Assembly (NCBI GenBank): GCA_028292665.1
Contig: JAQGLW010000134.1
Coordinates: 1-64,000 of the forward strand
Direction of reading: 5' to 3'
Origin: Herminiimonas sp.
Lineage (GTDB): Bacteria; Pseudomonadota; Gammaproteobacteria; Burkholderiales; Burkholderiaceae_D
Length of the DNA stretch: 64,000 bases
The notes beneath the pieces are model-generated. The model did no database searches, had not been told where the DNA came from, and was given only the letters and a program-made list of their open reading frames with translations. The number at the start of each line of letters is the position of its first letter. Within the stretch, counting starts at the first letter, position 1. The translations under genes were made by a program, and so were the position numbers. Below are positions 36,167-46,563 of this stretch, in pieces.

Positions 36167-37227
36167 TGATGGCGGATATCGGGGACCGAGCGGTTGAAAC
36201 CATGAGATGGCGCAATGGCCGCCTGGAGATGATAGACCAGCGTGTACTGCCCGCTCGATTCGAGTATTTATCCTACAGTTCGGCGGTAGAGGTAGCGGAA
36301 GGCATTCGTTCGATGGTTGTGCGCGGCGCGCCCGCCATCGGTTGCGCTGCGGCCTATGGCATTGCGCTGGAGTCGCTGACGCTTACTGGTCGAAGCCGGG
36401 ATCAATTCGGTGCCGCGATGGAAGAGGCCTTCGCGGCATTGGCGGCAAGCCGGCCTACAGCCGTCAACCTGTTCTGGGCACTCAAGCGGATGCGCGCTGT
36501 CTGGGAAAGCAATCATGAGCGCACACCGATCGAGCTGGCCGACATATTGCTCGGAGAGGCGCATGAGGTGCTGGCGGAGGACATCAGGATCAATCGGGCT
36601 ATGGGGGCTTATGGCGCGGCCTTGCTGCCGGACGGAGCGCGGGTCCTTACGCACTGCAACGCGGGCGCTCTGGCAACGGCGGGACACGGTACGGCTCTTG
36701 GGGTAATCCGCTCGGCAGTCGAGGCCGGCAAAAAAATTTCCGTCATTGCCGACGAGACGCGTCCTTTCTTGCAAGGCGCACGGCTCACTGCGTGGGAGAT
36801 GGTTCAGGAAAATATTCCAGTTACGCTGATTACCGATAACATGGCTGGACATCTGATGAGTCTGGGCGAAGTCGATGCGGTAGTCGTAGGAACTGATCGA
36901 GTCGCCGCCAACGGCGATGTGGCTAACAAGATTGGAACCTACATGGTTGCTGTATTGGCCAGGCGCCATGGAATTCCTTTCTATGTGGCTTGCCCTTTGT
37001 CTACTATTGATCGCGACATACCCGATGGTACAGCTATCCCGATCGAAGAGCGAGCCGCCAGCGAAGTGACCGGGTTCCGTGAATGCCAATGGGCTCCCGA
37101 AGGCGTAAAAGTACGCAATCCTGCCTTTGATGTGACACCGGCTGAATTGGTCTCAGCACTCATCACCGAAAAGGGCGTAGTCCGGGAGCCGAACCGGCAG
37201 CGTGTGGCCGAACTGTTTTCTCTCTGA
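36166..37227 (+). CDS. mtnA: S-methyl-5-thioribose-1-phosphate isomerase
   Basis: The 353-residue eIF2B-like isomerase has VVRGAPAIGCAAAYG near residue 47, the catalytic Cys segment LTHCNAGALATAG near residue 160, and the catalytic Asp in GTDRVAANGDVANKIGTY near residue 240. It converts methylthioribose 1-phosphate (and 5-deoxyribose 1-phosphate) to the ribulose form. GAAGGGG precedes tandem ATGs at 36166 and 36169. Its product is the natural substrate for the class II aldolase domain encoded at the head of the operon. Confidence 0.95.
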   Translation: MMADIGDRAVETMRWRNGRLEMIDQRVLPARFEYLSYSSAVEVAEGIRSMVVRGAPAIGCAAAYGIALESLTLTGRSRDQFGAAMEEAFAALAASRPTAVNLFWALKRMRAVWESNHERTPIELADILLGEAHEVLAEDIRINRAMGAYGAALLPDGARVLTHCNAGALATAGHGTALGVIRSAVEAGKKISVIADETRPFLQGARLTAWEMVQENIPVTLITDNMAGHLMSLGEVDAVVVGTDRVAANGDVANKIGTYMVAVLARRHGIPFYVACPLSTIDRDIPDGTAIPIEERAASEVTGFRECQWAPEGVKVRNPAFDVTPAELVSALITEKGVVREPNRQRVAELFSL

Positions 37228-37240
37228 TTCACGGAAGGGC

Positions 37241-37810
37241 ATGTCACCGTTGCGCACCGCACTCCTTTTGGATAGAGATGGTGTCATAAACATCGAGAAG
37301 AATTATGTCTACCAAATCTCCGATTTCGAATTCGTCGACGGAATTTTCGAGCTTTGTCGCGAAGCCGTGATTCGCGGCATGGCCATTGCCGTCGTGACTA
37401 ACCAGGCGGGAATCGGACGTGGATATTACACGGAGAGTCAATTCCGGCAATTGTCCGATTGGATGCTTGATCGCTTTTCCGAGCGAGGCATCACAGTAGA
37501 CGCAGTGTATTTTTGTCCTTTCCATCCCGAACATGGCGTTGGGCCATACCGCAAGGAATCCTTCGACCGCAAGCCCAATCCGGGAATGATCCTGCGGGCA
37601 AAAACCGATCTTTCTCTGGATCTGGAAAACTCGATTCTTGTTGGAGACAAAATGTCGGATATCGAAGCGGCGCATGCCGCCGGCGTCGGACGCACCGTAC
37701 TGCTCGGCAGTGCCGTCGCGGAACATTGCCTTGGTCCCGGTCCGAGCTTGTTCGTTAGTTCGCTGGATGAGGCGCGTCAGTGTCTTTTTGGCGCTCAACC
37801 TGTTGCATGA
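37241..37810 (+). CDS. gmhB: D,D-heptose 1,7-bisphosphate phosphatase-like HAD protein
   Basis: The 189-residue HAD-IIIA phosphatase has DRDGVI as the nucleophile motif (residues 11-16), VTNQAGIGRG near residue 51, and GDKMSDIEAA for motif IV. It matches GmhB in length and order. The zinc loop begins CPFHPEH, but the usual CxC pair before RKP is replaced by SFD (sequence SFDRKPNPGM), so metal binding may be altered. It removes the 7-phosphate from heptose 1,7-bisphosphate, the step missing from the 3518-9822 cassette. GGAAGGG lies unusually close to the ATG. It follows mtnA by 13 bases. Confidence 0.82.
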   Translation: MSPLRTALLLDRDGVINIEKNYVYQISDFEFVDGIFELCREAVIRGMAIAVVTNQAGIGRGYYTESQFRQLSDWMLDRFSERGITVDAVYFCPFHPEHGVGPYRKESFDRKPNPGMILRAKTDLSLDLENSILVGDKMSDIEAAHAAGVGRTVLLGSAVAEHCLGPGPSLFVSSLDEARQCLFGAQPVA

Positions 37811-38148
37811 AATACTGATGATTTGACTGTAGCGTCCTGTTGTCTGCACGGATTCCTGATCCGTCAGCCTTGCGCGGAGCGCTGCCGACGTAAGTCTGCC
37901 AGTCGGTAATCGATTCCTCTTTCTGCATGGAAGCGCGTAATTCAGACCCGGTGCCAATGTAATTCTTTATACCATTGGAAAAATTCGCCGCGTTCCTGAC
38001 ATAGCCATGTTTTTGCTCGTCCCGGCATGGCGAAATTACCAAAATTTTGGATAATTTCCGTAAGTAAGTGTCTACATTATGCGATTTGGATAGCTTTGCG
38101 TTTAAAATTCAGGGTTATGCGCTTAATAACTACGGTCAGGTTACTGAA
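37811..38148. other. Intergenic region before the dTDP-rhamnose operon
   Basis: This 338-base spacer separates gmhB from rfbB. It should contain the rfbB promoter and perhaps a terminator, but I find no strong hairpin with a T run and no clear -35/-10 pair. An upstream extension of the rfbB frame to 38068 (GTG) has no conserved sequence and is not used. Confidence 0.5.
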
Positions 38149-39225
38149 ATGATTCTCGTCACTGGCGGAGCCGGGTTCATCGGCTCCAATTTCGTACTGG
38201 ATTGGCTTGCGCAAACGGGCGAGCCGGTCGTCAATCTTGACAAATTGACCTATGCGGGCAATCTCGGCAACCTCAAAAGCATTCGGAACGACGAACGGCA
38301 TCATTTCGTGAAGGGCGATATTTGCGATACGGCACAAGTGACGGCATTGTTGACGATTCATCAGCCTCGGGCAATTGTTCATTTTGCCGCTGAAAGCCAC
38401 GTTGATCGTTCGATCCATTCGCCCGGGTCTTTCATTACCACCAACGTCAACGGCACTTTCAGTCTGCTTGAAGCTGCACGCGCTTACTGGTCCGGCCTCG
38501 GGGCCGCGTCGCGGGACGCATTTCGTTTCCTGCACGTGTCTACCGACGAAGTGTATGGATCGCTCGGGGCCGACGACGCGCCTTTTTCCGAGAACACCCC
38601 GTATGCACCCAACAGTCCGTATTCGGCATCCAAGGCCGGCGCTGACCACTTGGTACGCGCTTATCACCATACCTACGGTTTGCCGACGCTGACAACCAAC
38701 TGCTCCAATAATTACGGTCCGTATCATTTTCCGGAAAAGCTCATTCCGCTGATGATCACCAATGCATTTGCCGGAAAATCTCTGCCGATTTACGGTGACG
38801 GCCAACAGGTGCGTGATTGGCTGTATGTCGGGGATCACTGTACGGCAATCCGTCGCGTGCTGGACGACGGCCGACCGGGAGCTACTTACAATATCGGTGG
38901 CTGGAATGAAAAAGCCAATCTGGATGTGGTGCATATCCTGTGCGACATGCTGGACGAGCTGGCTTCGCGTGAAGACAACAAAAGTTATCGCACACAAATT
39001 GCCTATGTGACGGACCGGCCCGGTCACGACCGTCGCTATGCAATTGACGCCCGCAAGATTGAGCGTGAACTCGGCTGGAAGCCTGCCGAAACATTCGGCA
39101 GCGGCATCAGGAAAACCGTGCAGTGGTATCTGGAAAATCAGCAATGGGTGCGCGACATCCAATCAGGAGATTATCTGAAGTGGCTGGATCAGAACTACAG
39201 CGGACGTGAACGGGTGTCGGCATGA
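38149..39225 (+). CDS. rfbB: dTDP-glucose 4,6-dehydratase
   Basis: The 358-residue extended SDR begins [19 protein letters not shown] and has [29 protein letters not shown] (YxxxK) and [14 protein letters not shown], all diagnostic of RfbB/RmlB. It makes dTDP-4-keto-6-deoxyglucose from dTDP-glucose, step 2 of dTDP-L-rhamnose synthesis. The ATG at 38149 was chosen because the conserved Rossmann start follows at once. It overlaps rfbA by 4 bases. Confidence 0.96.
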   Translation: MILVTGGAGFIGSNFVLDWLAQTGEPVVNLDKLTYAGNLGNLKSIRNDERHHFVKGDICDTAQVTALLTIHQPRAIVHFAAESHVDRSIHSPGSFITTNVNGTFSLLEAARAYWSGLGAASRDAFRFLHVSTDEVYGSLGADDAPFSENTPYAPNSPYSASKAGADHLVRAYHHTYGLPTLTTNCSNNYGPYHFPEKLIPLMITNAFAGKSLPIYGDGQQVRDWLYVGDHCTAIRRVLDDGRPGATYNIGGWNEKANLDVVHILCDMLDELASREDNKSYRTQIAYVTDRPGHDRRYAIDARKIERELGWKPAETFGSGIRKTVQWYLENQQWVRDIQSGDYLKWLDQNYSGRERVSA

Positions 39226-40127
39226 TGGCGTCTCGGAAGCAACAGGCAACACGGAAAGGCATCATTCTTGCAGGAGGATCCGGCACACGCCTGTATCCGG
39301 TAACTATGTCCGTTTCGAAGCAGCTGCTGCCGGTGTACGACAAGCCGATGATTTATTATCCGCTGACGACATTGATGTTGGCCGGCATCCGCGACATCCT
39401 GCTCATTTCCACTCCGCAGGATACGCCGCGCTTTCAGGAGTTGCTTGGAGACGGAAATCAATGGGGACTCAATTTCAATTATGCAGTACAGCCTTCACCC
39501 GATGGCCTGGCGCAAGCGTTTATCATCGGGAAGGGATTTGTCGACAATGAGCCGTCCGCATTGATTCTGGGGGACAACATATATTACGGACACGAGTTCG
39601 ATGCCCAGTTGAGTGTCGCTTCGGCGCGCCGCGACGGGTCCACTGTTTTTGCTTATCACGTACAGGATCCTGAGCGTTATGGTGTGGTCGAATTCGATGC
39701 CGGCCGCCAAGCGATCAGCATTGAGGAAAAGCCGGCAAACCCGAAGTCCAGTTATGCAGTCACCGGCCTCTATTTTTACGATAATCAGGTTTGCGATATC
39801 GCTGCCGGCATCAGGCCGTCGGCTCGAGGTGAGCTTGAAATCACTGACGTCAACCGGATTTACCTTGAGCGTAACCAATTGAATGTGGAAGTAATGGGCC
39901 GTGGCATGGCTTGGCTTGATACCGGCACGCATGAGTCGCTTCTCGATGCGGCGCAGTTTATCGCTACTATTGAAAAAAGGCAGGGCCTCAAGGTCGCTTG
40001 CCCGGAAGAAATCGCATTTCGAAAAGGCTACATCGACGCCGCTCAACTCGAGAAGCTCGCGCAGCCATTGAGGAAAAATGGATATGGTCGTTATTTGCAG
40101 CAGATTCTGACCGATAAAATATTTTAA
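39222..40127 (+). CDS. rfbA: Glucose-1-phosphate thymidylyltransferase
   Basis: The 301-residue nucleotidyltransferase has [38 protein letters not shown] and the late [13 protein letters not shown], which define RfbA/RmlA. It makes dTDP-glucose, step 1 of the rhamnose route. The start overlaps the rfbB stop (ATGA). The gene order rfbB-A-C-D is complete and tightly packed. Confidence 0.96.
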   Translation: MMASRKQQATRKGIILAGGSGTRLYPVTMSVSKQLLPVYDKPMIYYPLTTLMLAGIRDILLISTPQDTPRFQELLGDGNQWGLNFNYAVQPSPDGLAQAFIIGKGFVDNEPSALILGDNIYYGHEFDAQLSVASARRDGSTVFAYHVQDPERYGVVEFDAGRQAISIEEKPANPKSSYAVTGLYFYDNQVCDIAAGIRPSARGELEITDVNRIYLERNQLNVEVMGRGMAWLDTGTHESLLDAAQFIATIEKRQGLKVACPEEIAFRKGYIDAAQLEKLAQPLRKNGYGRYLQQILTDKIF

Positions 40128-40129
40128 AT

Positions 40130-40678
40130 ATGAAAGTGCACAACACACCCTTGGCCGGGCTTTTCATTATCGAGCCTGCCGTTTTTGGCGATGACCGCGG
40201 CTTTTTTTATGAAAGCTTTAACGAGCGCCGCTTCGCAGACCTGACCGGTATTCGCGGGCTCGGATTCGTCCAAGACAATCATTCCCGATCCGAGCGCAAT
40301 GTACTGCGCGGTTTGCACTATCAGATCAAGCAGCCTCAGGGAAAACTGGTGCGCGTCATTGCCGGCGAAGTGTTCGACGTAGCTGTAGATATTCGCAAAG
40401 GCTCTGCGACATTCGGTCAATGGTTCGGCGTAAAGCTGTCCGCCGAGAACAGACGACAGTTATGGATTCCGGAAGGCTTCGCCCATGGTTTCGTTGTGAC
40501 GAGCGATTTTGCCGAGTTCCTTTACAAGACCACTGATTATTGGGCACCGCAGTATGAGCGAAGCATTCTTTGGAACGATCCGGCAATTGGCATAGAATGG
40601 CCGCTCGACGCGCTCCCGGTACTGTCGGACAAAGACAGGAACGGCAAATTGCTTGCCGACGCGGAGACTTTTGAATGA
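40130..40678 (+). CDS. rfbC: dTDP-4-dehydrorhamnose 3,5-epimerase
   Basis: The 182-residue cupin protein has the RmlC motifs FFYESFNERRF, FVQDNHSRS, LRGLHYQ with catalytic His, and the later WIPEGFAHGF. It epimerises C3 and C5 of the 4-keto sugar. It starts 2 bases after rfbA and its stop overlaps rfbD by 4 bases. Confidence 0.96.
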   Translation: MKVHNTPLAGLFIIEPAVFGDDRGFFYESFNERRFADLTGIRGLGFVQDNHSRSERNVLRGLHYQIKQPQGKLVRVIAGEVFDVAVDIRKGSATFGQWFGVKLSAENRRQLWIPEGFAHGFVVTSDFAEFLYKTTDYWAPQYERSILWNDPAIGIEWPLDALPVLSDKDRNGKLLADAETFE

Positions 40679-41544
40679 AAATCCTGCTTACCGGCAAGAA
40701 CGGGCAGGTTGGATATGAGCTTGAACGCAGTTTGCAAGGCTTGGGACAAATCGTCGCCGTTGACCGTTCTCAGATGGATCTCGCCGATCTTGATCAGATA
40801 CGCAATGTCATCCGGTCCGTCAAACCGGACCTGCTTGTGAATGCAGCCGCATATACTGCGGTGGACAAGGCAGAAAGCGAACCGGACCTTGCCATGCGCA
40901 TCAATGCCGAGGCGCCGGCTGCGATGGCTGAAGAAATCAAGATACTCGGCGCAGCGATGATTCATTATTCAACCGACTATGTTTTTGACGGTACAAAGGC
41001 AAAGTCCTACGGAGAAGATGATCCGACTTGTCCCGTCAATACTTACGGCCGCACTAAACTGTCAGGCGAGCAGGCGATCCAGGCGGCTGACATCCCGCAC
41101 TTGATTTTGCGTACCAGTTGGGTCTACGGTATGCGCGGCAAAAATTTTCTGCTGACCGTCTTGCGATTGGCGCAAGAGCGTGCCGAGTTGCGCATAGTCG
41201 ACGATCAACACGGCGCGCCGACTTGGAGCCGTACTATCGCGGATACCACTGCACATATCCTCGCACAGGCAAAAGGCGCGCGCCACGCAAAGGATTGGTG
41301 GCAACGATCCTCTGGCTTGTATCATTTGACTGCGCAAGGCGATACAACATGGTGTGGATTCACCAATGCCATCCTGGAACACAGCACGATTGAAAAAAAA
41401 CCGGTTGTTACGCCAATCAGTACGCGGGAGTATCCATTGCCGGCCGAACGGCCGACCAATTCAAAATTATCCTGTGACCTGTTGATGAACACATTTTGCG
41501 ATTTGCCCGACTGGAAAAGCGCTCTTGTACTTTGCCTGAAATAA
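40675..41544 (+). CDS. rfbD: dTDP-4-dehydrorhamnose reductase
   Basis: The 289-residue SDR begins MKILLTGKNGQVGYELER and shows NAAAYTAVDKAE, STDYVFDG and YGRTK (YxxxK), the RmlD pattern. It completes dTDP-L-rhamnose with an NAD(P)H-dependent 4-keto reduction. The donor would serve the two rhamnosyltransferase-like genes at 29646 and 30674. Confidence 0.95.
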   Translation: MKILLTGKNGQVGYELERSLQGLGQIVAVDRSQMDLADLDQIRNVIRSVKPDLLVNAAAYTAVDKAESEPDLAMRINAEAPAAMAEEIKILGAAMIHYSTDYVFDGTKAKSYGEDDPTCPVNTYGRTKLSGEQAIQAADIPHLILRTSWVYGMRGKNFLLTVLRLAQERAELRIVDDQHGAPTWSRTIADTTAHILAQAKGARHAKDWWQRSSGLYHLTAQGDTTWCGFTNAILEHSTIEKKPVVTPISTREYPLPAERPTNSKLSCDLLMNTFCDLPDWKSALVLCLK

Positions 41545-41609
41545 GAGCCGTCAATCCACTGATATTTGCTTCGGTACGCGTTCAACTGAATAAAGGGTGA
41601 CATTGCAGC

Positions 41610-42554
41610 ATGGAGATCAATCACACGTCGCGGGCGCTGGTCATTGGTGGTGGGGGCTTTATTGGCTCGCATCTGGTGAATGCATTGTTATTGCAGGGAC
41701 GCCGCGTACGCGTGCTTGAACTGCCTCATCGTGAACCTGCAAAACCCATTCCTCAACATCCAAGCCTGGAATGGGTGGAAGGTAATTTTCAGAATGCCGG
41801 CGATATCAGACAGGCGCTCCATGATGTCGGTACCGTGTTTCATCTGGTATCGACCACTCAGCCGCTATCTTCGAATGAAGACCCGGCATTTGACATCCAG
41901 AGCAACCTCGTTGCCGCCGTAGGCCTATTGGAGCAGTTGCGGACGTTGCCAGAGATTTCTCTCATTTTCATTTCTTCCGGCGGAACAGTATATGGTACGC
42001 CTCAACAGACGCCAATTCCTGAAACGCATCCGAACGAGCCCCAGTGTTCTTACGGTATCGTGAAGCTGTCTATAGAAAAGTACCTTGCACTTTATCGTCT
42101 GATGCATGGAATCAATTACCGGGTTCTGCGCTTTGCCAATCCTTACGGACCAGGTCAAGAGTCCAATCGTACACAAGGTGTGATCGGCGCATTCCTGTCC
42201 CGCGCGCTGCAGGAGCAGCCGCTCGAAATTTGGGGTGACGGTTCCGTGGTTCGCGATTATGTGTACATCGGTGACGCCATTGCCGCCTTACTTCTGGCTG
42301 AACGCTATCAAGGGGAAGAACGAATATTTAATATCGGATCCGGCCGCGGCTACAGCTTGCTTGAGATCATCGATGCGATCGAACGTGTCTGTGAAAAGAA
42401 CGTGAATATCCATTTCAGCGCCGGGCGCAAAGTTGATGTAGCAGTGAGCGTGCTTGATATTCAACGTGCAAAGAATGAACTCGGGTGGCAACCTGTTACC
42501 ACCCTTGATCAAGGATTGCATGCTACGCTGAATTGGATCAGGCCTTTATGTTGA
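41610..42554 (+). CDS. NAD-dependent epimerase (UDP-glucose 4-epimerase-like SDR)
   Basis: The 314-residue extended SDR has GGGGFIGSHL near residue 14, HLVSTTQP, SSGGTVYG, and YGIVKLSIEKY supplying YxxxK, then FANPYGPGQ and DYVYIGDA. It resembles UDP-glucose/UDP-GlcNAc 4-epimerases and related nucleotide-sugar epimerases. It lies 65 bases after rfbD, so the same transcript is possible. The sugar cannot be told from the residues I see. Confidence 0.8.
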   Translation: MEINHTSRALVIGGGGFIGSHLVNALLLQGRRVRVLELPHREPAKPIPQHPSLEWVEGNFQNAGDIRQALHDVGTVFHLVSTTQPLSSNEDPAFDIQSNLVAAVGLLEQLRTLPEISLIFISSGGTVYGTPQQTPIPETHPNEPQCSYGIVKLSIEKYLALYRLMHGINYRVLRFANPYGPGQESNRTQGVIGAFLSRALQEQPLEIWGDGSVVRDYVYIGDAIAALLLAERYQGEERIFNIGSGRGYSLLEIIDAIERVCEKNVNIHFSAGRKVDVAVSVLDIQRAKNELGWQPVTTLDQGLHATLNWIRPLC

Positions 42555-43022
42555 CAAGCAACATCAGCACAAATAAGATTAAACGGTCCTATAAAAAGCT
42601 GGAGCTTCGGAAAGTGTGTCAAGTTAATTGCCATGCCGCAGGACGAGCCATGGAAATCAGTGTGAAGCATAAAGATTTGAAGCGGACCGGGTTGCGGTAG
42701 TGAATGTTGGAACTGTGGCTGGGAGGCTGGATTCATGTTATCTAATCGGGCCATTTCAGTTGGAAAAAATACAAACCGCCTTGCCGCCGGCTTGGACATC
42801 CGATTTCATGGAAGTATTCGGTTCGCATTTGTTTATGATAACAAGTGGCCGCATTATCCAATTCGTATTCGGCCGTTTGCGCTGACAATCGCGAGAAATC
42901 AAAAGCATCTCCAGAGAGCTTGCTGTTGAAATGGATTCAAAATCCTTCATCAGGTCACTGAGCGCACTATTTTTATATCGAAGAATTTAGTTGGAAGTTT
43001 GTAATTTGAAGCACAGGGCCTG
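42555..43022. other. Gene-poor spacer before manC
   Basis: This 468-base gap lies between the epimerase and manC. Short frames of about 50-64 codons occur here, for example starting near 42547 and 42735, but none has recognisable protein motifs or a convincing ribosome site. I see no hairpin with T run. It may hold the manC promoter or a decayed gene. Confidence 0.45.
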
Positions 43023-44438
43023 ATGATTTTGGAAAAAAAGTCGATTTATGCAGTCATTTTGGCAGGAGGAAGCGGCAGCCGCTTGTGGCCGTTGTCGCGT
43101 CAGCATTTGCCAAAACAGTTTTTGTCGCTGGATGGTGACGCGTCGTTGTTGCAGACCACGATCAATCGCCTTGCTCCTGCCATTGATGCCGACCATGTCG
43201 TGATTGTTACTCAGGAGGCGCACGCCAAAGGCGAGTCTTATCATGCCTTGCTGCCTTACCAAACCCTTTTCGAACCGCAGGGACGCAATACCGCGCCGGC
43301 CATTGCAATGGCTGCCGCATGGCTATCCTTAAAAGGCGAAGATCCTGTCATGGTGGTCTTGCCCGCAGACCACATAATCAAGGATGTCGCGCAATTCCAT
43401 GCTCATTTGCGCACTGCAGTCAAGGCGGCAGAATCGGGCAATCTTGTCACATTCGGTATCGAGCCTACCCGGCCGGATACCGGATTCGGTTACATCAAGG
43501 CGAAGCAAAACACCGGTTCGGAAATATACGCTGTCGAACGGTTCACCGAAAAGCCTGATCATGCAACTGCTGTCGGTTTCATCGAGGAGGGTAACTACTT
43601 CTGGAACTCGGGCATGTTTGTCTGGCGCGCATCGGTGATCCTTGCAGAAATCAGACAATACCTGCCGGCTGTTGACCGGGTCATGCAAGCCATTTTGGCG
43701 GATTGCCATGCCGGGAAGAATTTTCAGCAGGCGGTACAAGATCATTTTGCCGACATGCTATCCATTTCGATTGATCATGGGGTGCTTGAGAAATCCGGGC
43801 GGGTATCGCTGATTCCCTGCAATATCGGCTGGAATGATGTGGGTAGCTGGCAGGCCGTGCATGAGATTGCCGGCAAAGATAAAAGCGGCAATGCAATACA
43901 GGGCAATGTGATTGCGCTTGATTGCAAAGATAACCTGATTCGTGCCGAGAAGCGGCTTGTCGCCGCAATCGGCGTTGATAACCTGTGCATTGTAGAGACG
44001 GCAGACGCAGTGCTGGTGACACGCAGCGACCATAGCCAGCAAGTGCGTGAGGTAGTAGAGATTCTGCAAGAGCGCGGCGCGGCCGAGCTTATTTGCCACA
44101 CAACCGTGCAGCGTCCGTGGGGCAGTTATACCGTGCTGGAAGAAGACCGGGACGGTTTCAAGATCAAGCGTATCGAGGTTGCCCCTGGTGCGAGGCTAAG
44201 CCTGCAAAGTCACCGTCAACGCTCCGAACATTGGGTGGTTGTGTCTGGCACCGCAACCGTCACCCAGGACGACAAAGTATTCATCGTCGAAAAAAACCAA
44301 AGTACCTACATCCCGATCGGCGCCGTGCATCGGCTTGAGAATCGCGGGACTGAGGCGTTGCATATCGTCGAAGTGCAAGTCGGCAGCTATCTGGGCGAAG
44401 ACGACATTGAGCGTTATGACGATAATTACGGCCGCTAG
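43023..44438 (+). CDS. manC: Mannose-1-phosphate guanylyltransferase/mannose-6-phosphate isomerase
   Basis: The 471-residue two-domain protein has an N-terminal nucleotidyltransferase (AVILAGGSGSRLWPLSR, FTEKPD, WNSGMF) and a C-terminal type II PMI cupin domain (LSLQSHRQRSEHWVVV, YIPIGAVHRLEN). It makes GDP-mannose from mannose 1-phosphate and may also interconvert fructose- and mannose-6-phosphate. It is followed by gmd and fcl, giving a complete path to GDP-L-fucose; GDP-mannose could also serve directly as donor. Confidence 0.96.
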   Translation: MILEKKSIYAVILAGGSGSRLWPLSRQHLPKQFLSLDGDASLLQTTINRLAPAIDADHVVIVTQEAHAKGESYHALLPYQTLFEPQGRNTAPAIAMAAAWLSLKGEDPVMVVLPADHIIKDVAQFHAHLRTAVKAAESGNLVTFGIEPTRPDTGFGYIKAKQNTGSEIYAVERFTEKPDHATAVGFIEEGNYFWNSGMFVWRASVILAEIRQYLPAVDRVMQAILADCHAGKNFQQAVQDHFADMLSISIDHGVLEKSGRVSLIPCNIGWNDVGSWQAVHEIAGKDKSGNAIQGNVIALDCKDNLIRAEKRLVAAIGVDNLCIVETADAVLVTRSDHSQQVREVVEILQERGAAELICHTTVQRPWGSYTVLEEDRDGFKIKRIEVAPGARLSLQSHRQRSEHWVVVSGTATVTQDDKVFIVEKNQSTYIPIGAVHRLENRGTEALHIVEVQVGSYLGEDDIERYDDNYGR

Positions 44439-44462
44439 CCGCAACATCGAAAGTATCAAAAC

Positions 44463-45557
44463 ATGAATCAATCCTCAAAAGTCGCCCTGATTACCGGCAT
44501 TACCGGCCAGGATGGCGCCTACCTTGCAGAATTCCTGCTTGATAAAGGCTATGTGGTTCACGGGCTGAAGCGCCGCTCGTCGTCGTTCAACACGGATCGC
44601 ATCGACCATCTCTATCAGGATCCGCATGTCGGGGGACGACGCTTTATTTTGCATCACGGCGATCTGACCGACTCCACCAACCTGATTAGGATCGTCCAGC
44701 AGACCCAGCCGGATGAAATTTATAATCTCGCGGCGATGAGCCATGTGGCCGTGAGTTTCGAGACGCCTGAATACACCGCGAATGTGGACGGCATGGGAAC
44801 GTTGCGCATTCTCGAAGCAATCCGCATCCTTGGCCTGGAAAAGAAGACCCGCTTCTATCAGGCTTCCACTTCCGAACTGTACGGGAAAGTGCAGGAAATC
44901 CCGCAGAAGGAAACAACGCCTTTTTATCCGCGCAGTCCCTACGCAGTAGCGAAGCTGTATGCGTACTGGATCACCGTGAATTATCGCGAGGCTTATGGAA
45001 TATACGCTTGCAACGGAATACTTTTTAACCATGAATCCCCGATTCGCGGTGAAACCTTCGTCACCCGTAAAATCACGCGCGCATTGGCACGGATCAAGCT
45101 CGGCGTGCAGGACTGCCTCTATCTCGGCAACCTGGATTCGCTGCGCGACTGGGGGCACGCCAGAGATTATGTCGAAATGCAATGGCTGATGCTGCAGCAG
45201 AACGAGGCGGAAGACTTCGTCATTGCAACGGGCAAGCAATACAGCGTGCGTCAATTCGTCGAAACTGCGGCACATGAGCTGGGCATTTCCATTACGTGGC
45301 AAGGCGCCGGCGCTGAAGAAAAGGGCCATGACGATCAAGGTCGATGCATAGTCCAGGTCGATCCGCGTTACTTCCGTCCGACCGAAGTGGAAACCCTGCT
45401 CGGCGATCCGGCCAAGGCCAAGGCCAAGCTGGGTTGGGCGCCCAGGATTACGTTTAACGAACTGGTTGCTGAAATGGTGCGTGAAGACCTCAAGAGCGCC
45501 GAGCGCGACGAACTGGTCAAGAACCACGGCTATGCGGCCTACGACCGCCACGAGTAG
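44463..45557 (+). CDS. gmd: GDP-mannose 4,6-dehydratase
   Basis: The 364-residue SDR has [48 protein letters not shown] (YxxxK) and [15 protein letters not shown], the Gmd signature with Ile where Arg is common. It makes GDP-4-keto-6-deoxy-D-mannose. That product can be used by Fcl (next gene) and, in principle, by the ColD-like enzyme at 7344. Confidence 0.96.
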   Translation: MNQSSKVALITGITGQDGAYLAEFLLDKGYVVHGLKRRSSSFNTDRIDHLYQDPHVGGRRFILHHGDLTDSTNLIRIVQQTQPDEIYNLAAMSHVAVSFETPEYTANVDGMGTLRILEAIRILGLEKKTRFYQASTSELYGKVQEIPQKETTPFYPRSPYAVAKLYAYWITVNYREAYGIYACNGILFNHESPIRGETFVTRKITRALARIKLGVQDCLYLGNLDSLRDWGHARDYVEMQWLMLQQNEAEDFVIATGKQYSVRQFVETAAHELGISITWQGAGAEEKGHDDQGRCIVQVDPRYFRPTEVETLLGDPAKAKAKLGWAPRITFNELVAEMVREDLKSAERDELVKNHGYAAYDRHE

Positions 45558-45559
45558 GC

Positions 45560-46528
45560 ATGGATAAGCATACAAAGATATATGTCGCAGGACATCGCGG
45601 CCTGGCCGGAAGTGCGATCCTGCGTGAGCTGCAACGGCAAGGCTATGCCAACCTGGTGACTCGTACCCACGACGAACTGGATTTGGAAGATGCCGCGGCA
45701 ACCCTGCGCTTCTTTGAACAGGAACGCCCGGAAGTCGTGTTTCTGGCAGCCGCCAAGGTGGGCGGTATTCATGCCAACAATACTTATCCGGTAGATTTCC
45801 TGATGAGTAATCTACTGATCGAAACCAGCATCTGCCGCGCTGCATACAGTATTCAAGTCGAACGCCTCATCTTCCTGGGCAGTTCGTGCATCTATCCGCG
45901 CGATTCCATACAGCCCATTAAAGAAGAGTATTTGCTTACGGGATTGCTCGAGCCGACCAATCGGCCGTATGCGCTGGCCAAGATTGCCGGCATCGAAATG
46001 TGCTGGTCATATAATCGTCAATACGGCACCAGGTGGCTGGCTGCCATGCCGACTAACCTGTACGGTCCTGGCGATAACTACGATCTCCAGAATTCCCATG
46101 TACTGCCAGCACTGATTCGCAAAATGCATGAAGCGAAAGTATCGGATGCGGCCGAAGTGGTGCTCTGGGGCAGCGGCGCGCCGAAGCGTGAATTCTTGTA
46201 TGCGGATGATTTGGCAAATGCCGTCGTGTTTCTTGCTGCGCTCGATGATGAGCGCTACGGCACTTTGGTTGATCCGGCGGTTTGTCCTCTCATCAATGTC
46301 GGGACCGGTGAAGAGATAACGATCGCCAAGCTTGCAGAGACTGTCGCGGAAGTGGTTGGCTACGCCGGCAAGTTCGTGCAGGATACATCCAAACCTGACG
46401 GGACGATGCGCAAGGTGATGGACATTGCAAGAATCAGGGCACTGGGTTGGGCACCCCAAGTCAGTTTGAAATACGGCGTGGCTTTGGCATACGAGAATTT
46501 TCTTGCACGAGGCGTTAACAGCCGGTAG
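45560..46528 (+). CDS. fcl: GDP-L-fucose synthase
   Basis: The 322-residue SDR of the GMER family has AGHRGLAGSAI, LAAAKVGGIHANN, SSCIYP, YALAKIAG (YxxxK) and NLYGPGDNYD. It epimerises C3/C5 and reduces C4 of the Gmd product to give GDP-L-fucose. It starts 2 bases after gmd. A diverged paralogue at 4519 belongs to the heptose cassette. Confidence 0.95.
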   Translation: MDKHTKIYVAGHRGLAGSAILRELQRQGYANLVTRTHDELDLEDAAATLRFFEQERPEVVFLAAAKVGGIHANNTYPVDFLMSNLLIETSICRAAYSIQVERLIFLGSSCIYPRDSIQPIKEEYLLTGLLEPTNRPYALAKIAGIEMCWSYNRQYGTRWLAAMPTNLYGPGDNYDLQNSHVLPALIRKMHEAKVSDAAEVVLWGSGAPKREFLYADDLANAVVFLAALDDERYGTLVDPAVCPLINVGTGEEITIAKLAETVAEVVGYAGKFVQDTSKPDGTMRKVMDIARIRALGWAPQVSLKYGVALAYENFLARGVNSR

Positions 46529-46563
46529 TGCGTACAAACCTGTTCCGACCAGATCCGTTCGCG

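Noticed and set aside
36285-36300. ops/JUMPstart-like GGCGGTAG sequence
   Set aside because: It lies inside mtnA and not upstream of a polysaccharide operon, so it is a chance match.
38077-39162. Reverse-strand open frame (361 codons) opposite rfbB
   Set aside because: Antisense shadow of a clear RfbB gene; no motif and low-complexity translation.
42735-42929. 64-codon forward frame before manC
   Set aside because: Part of its translation faintly recalls hexapeptide-repeat proteins (ISVGKNT), but the match is too short and lacks repeats to call a gene or pseudogene.
44475-45845. Long reverse-strand open frame (456 codons) across gmd and fcl
   Set aside because: It lies fully antisense to two strongly supported genes, has no recognisable motif, and is explained by codon bias of the forward genes.
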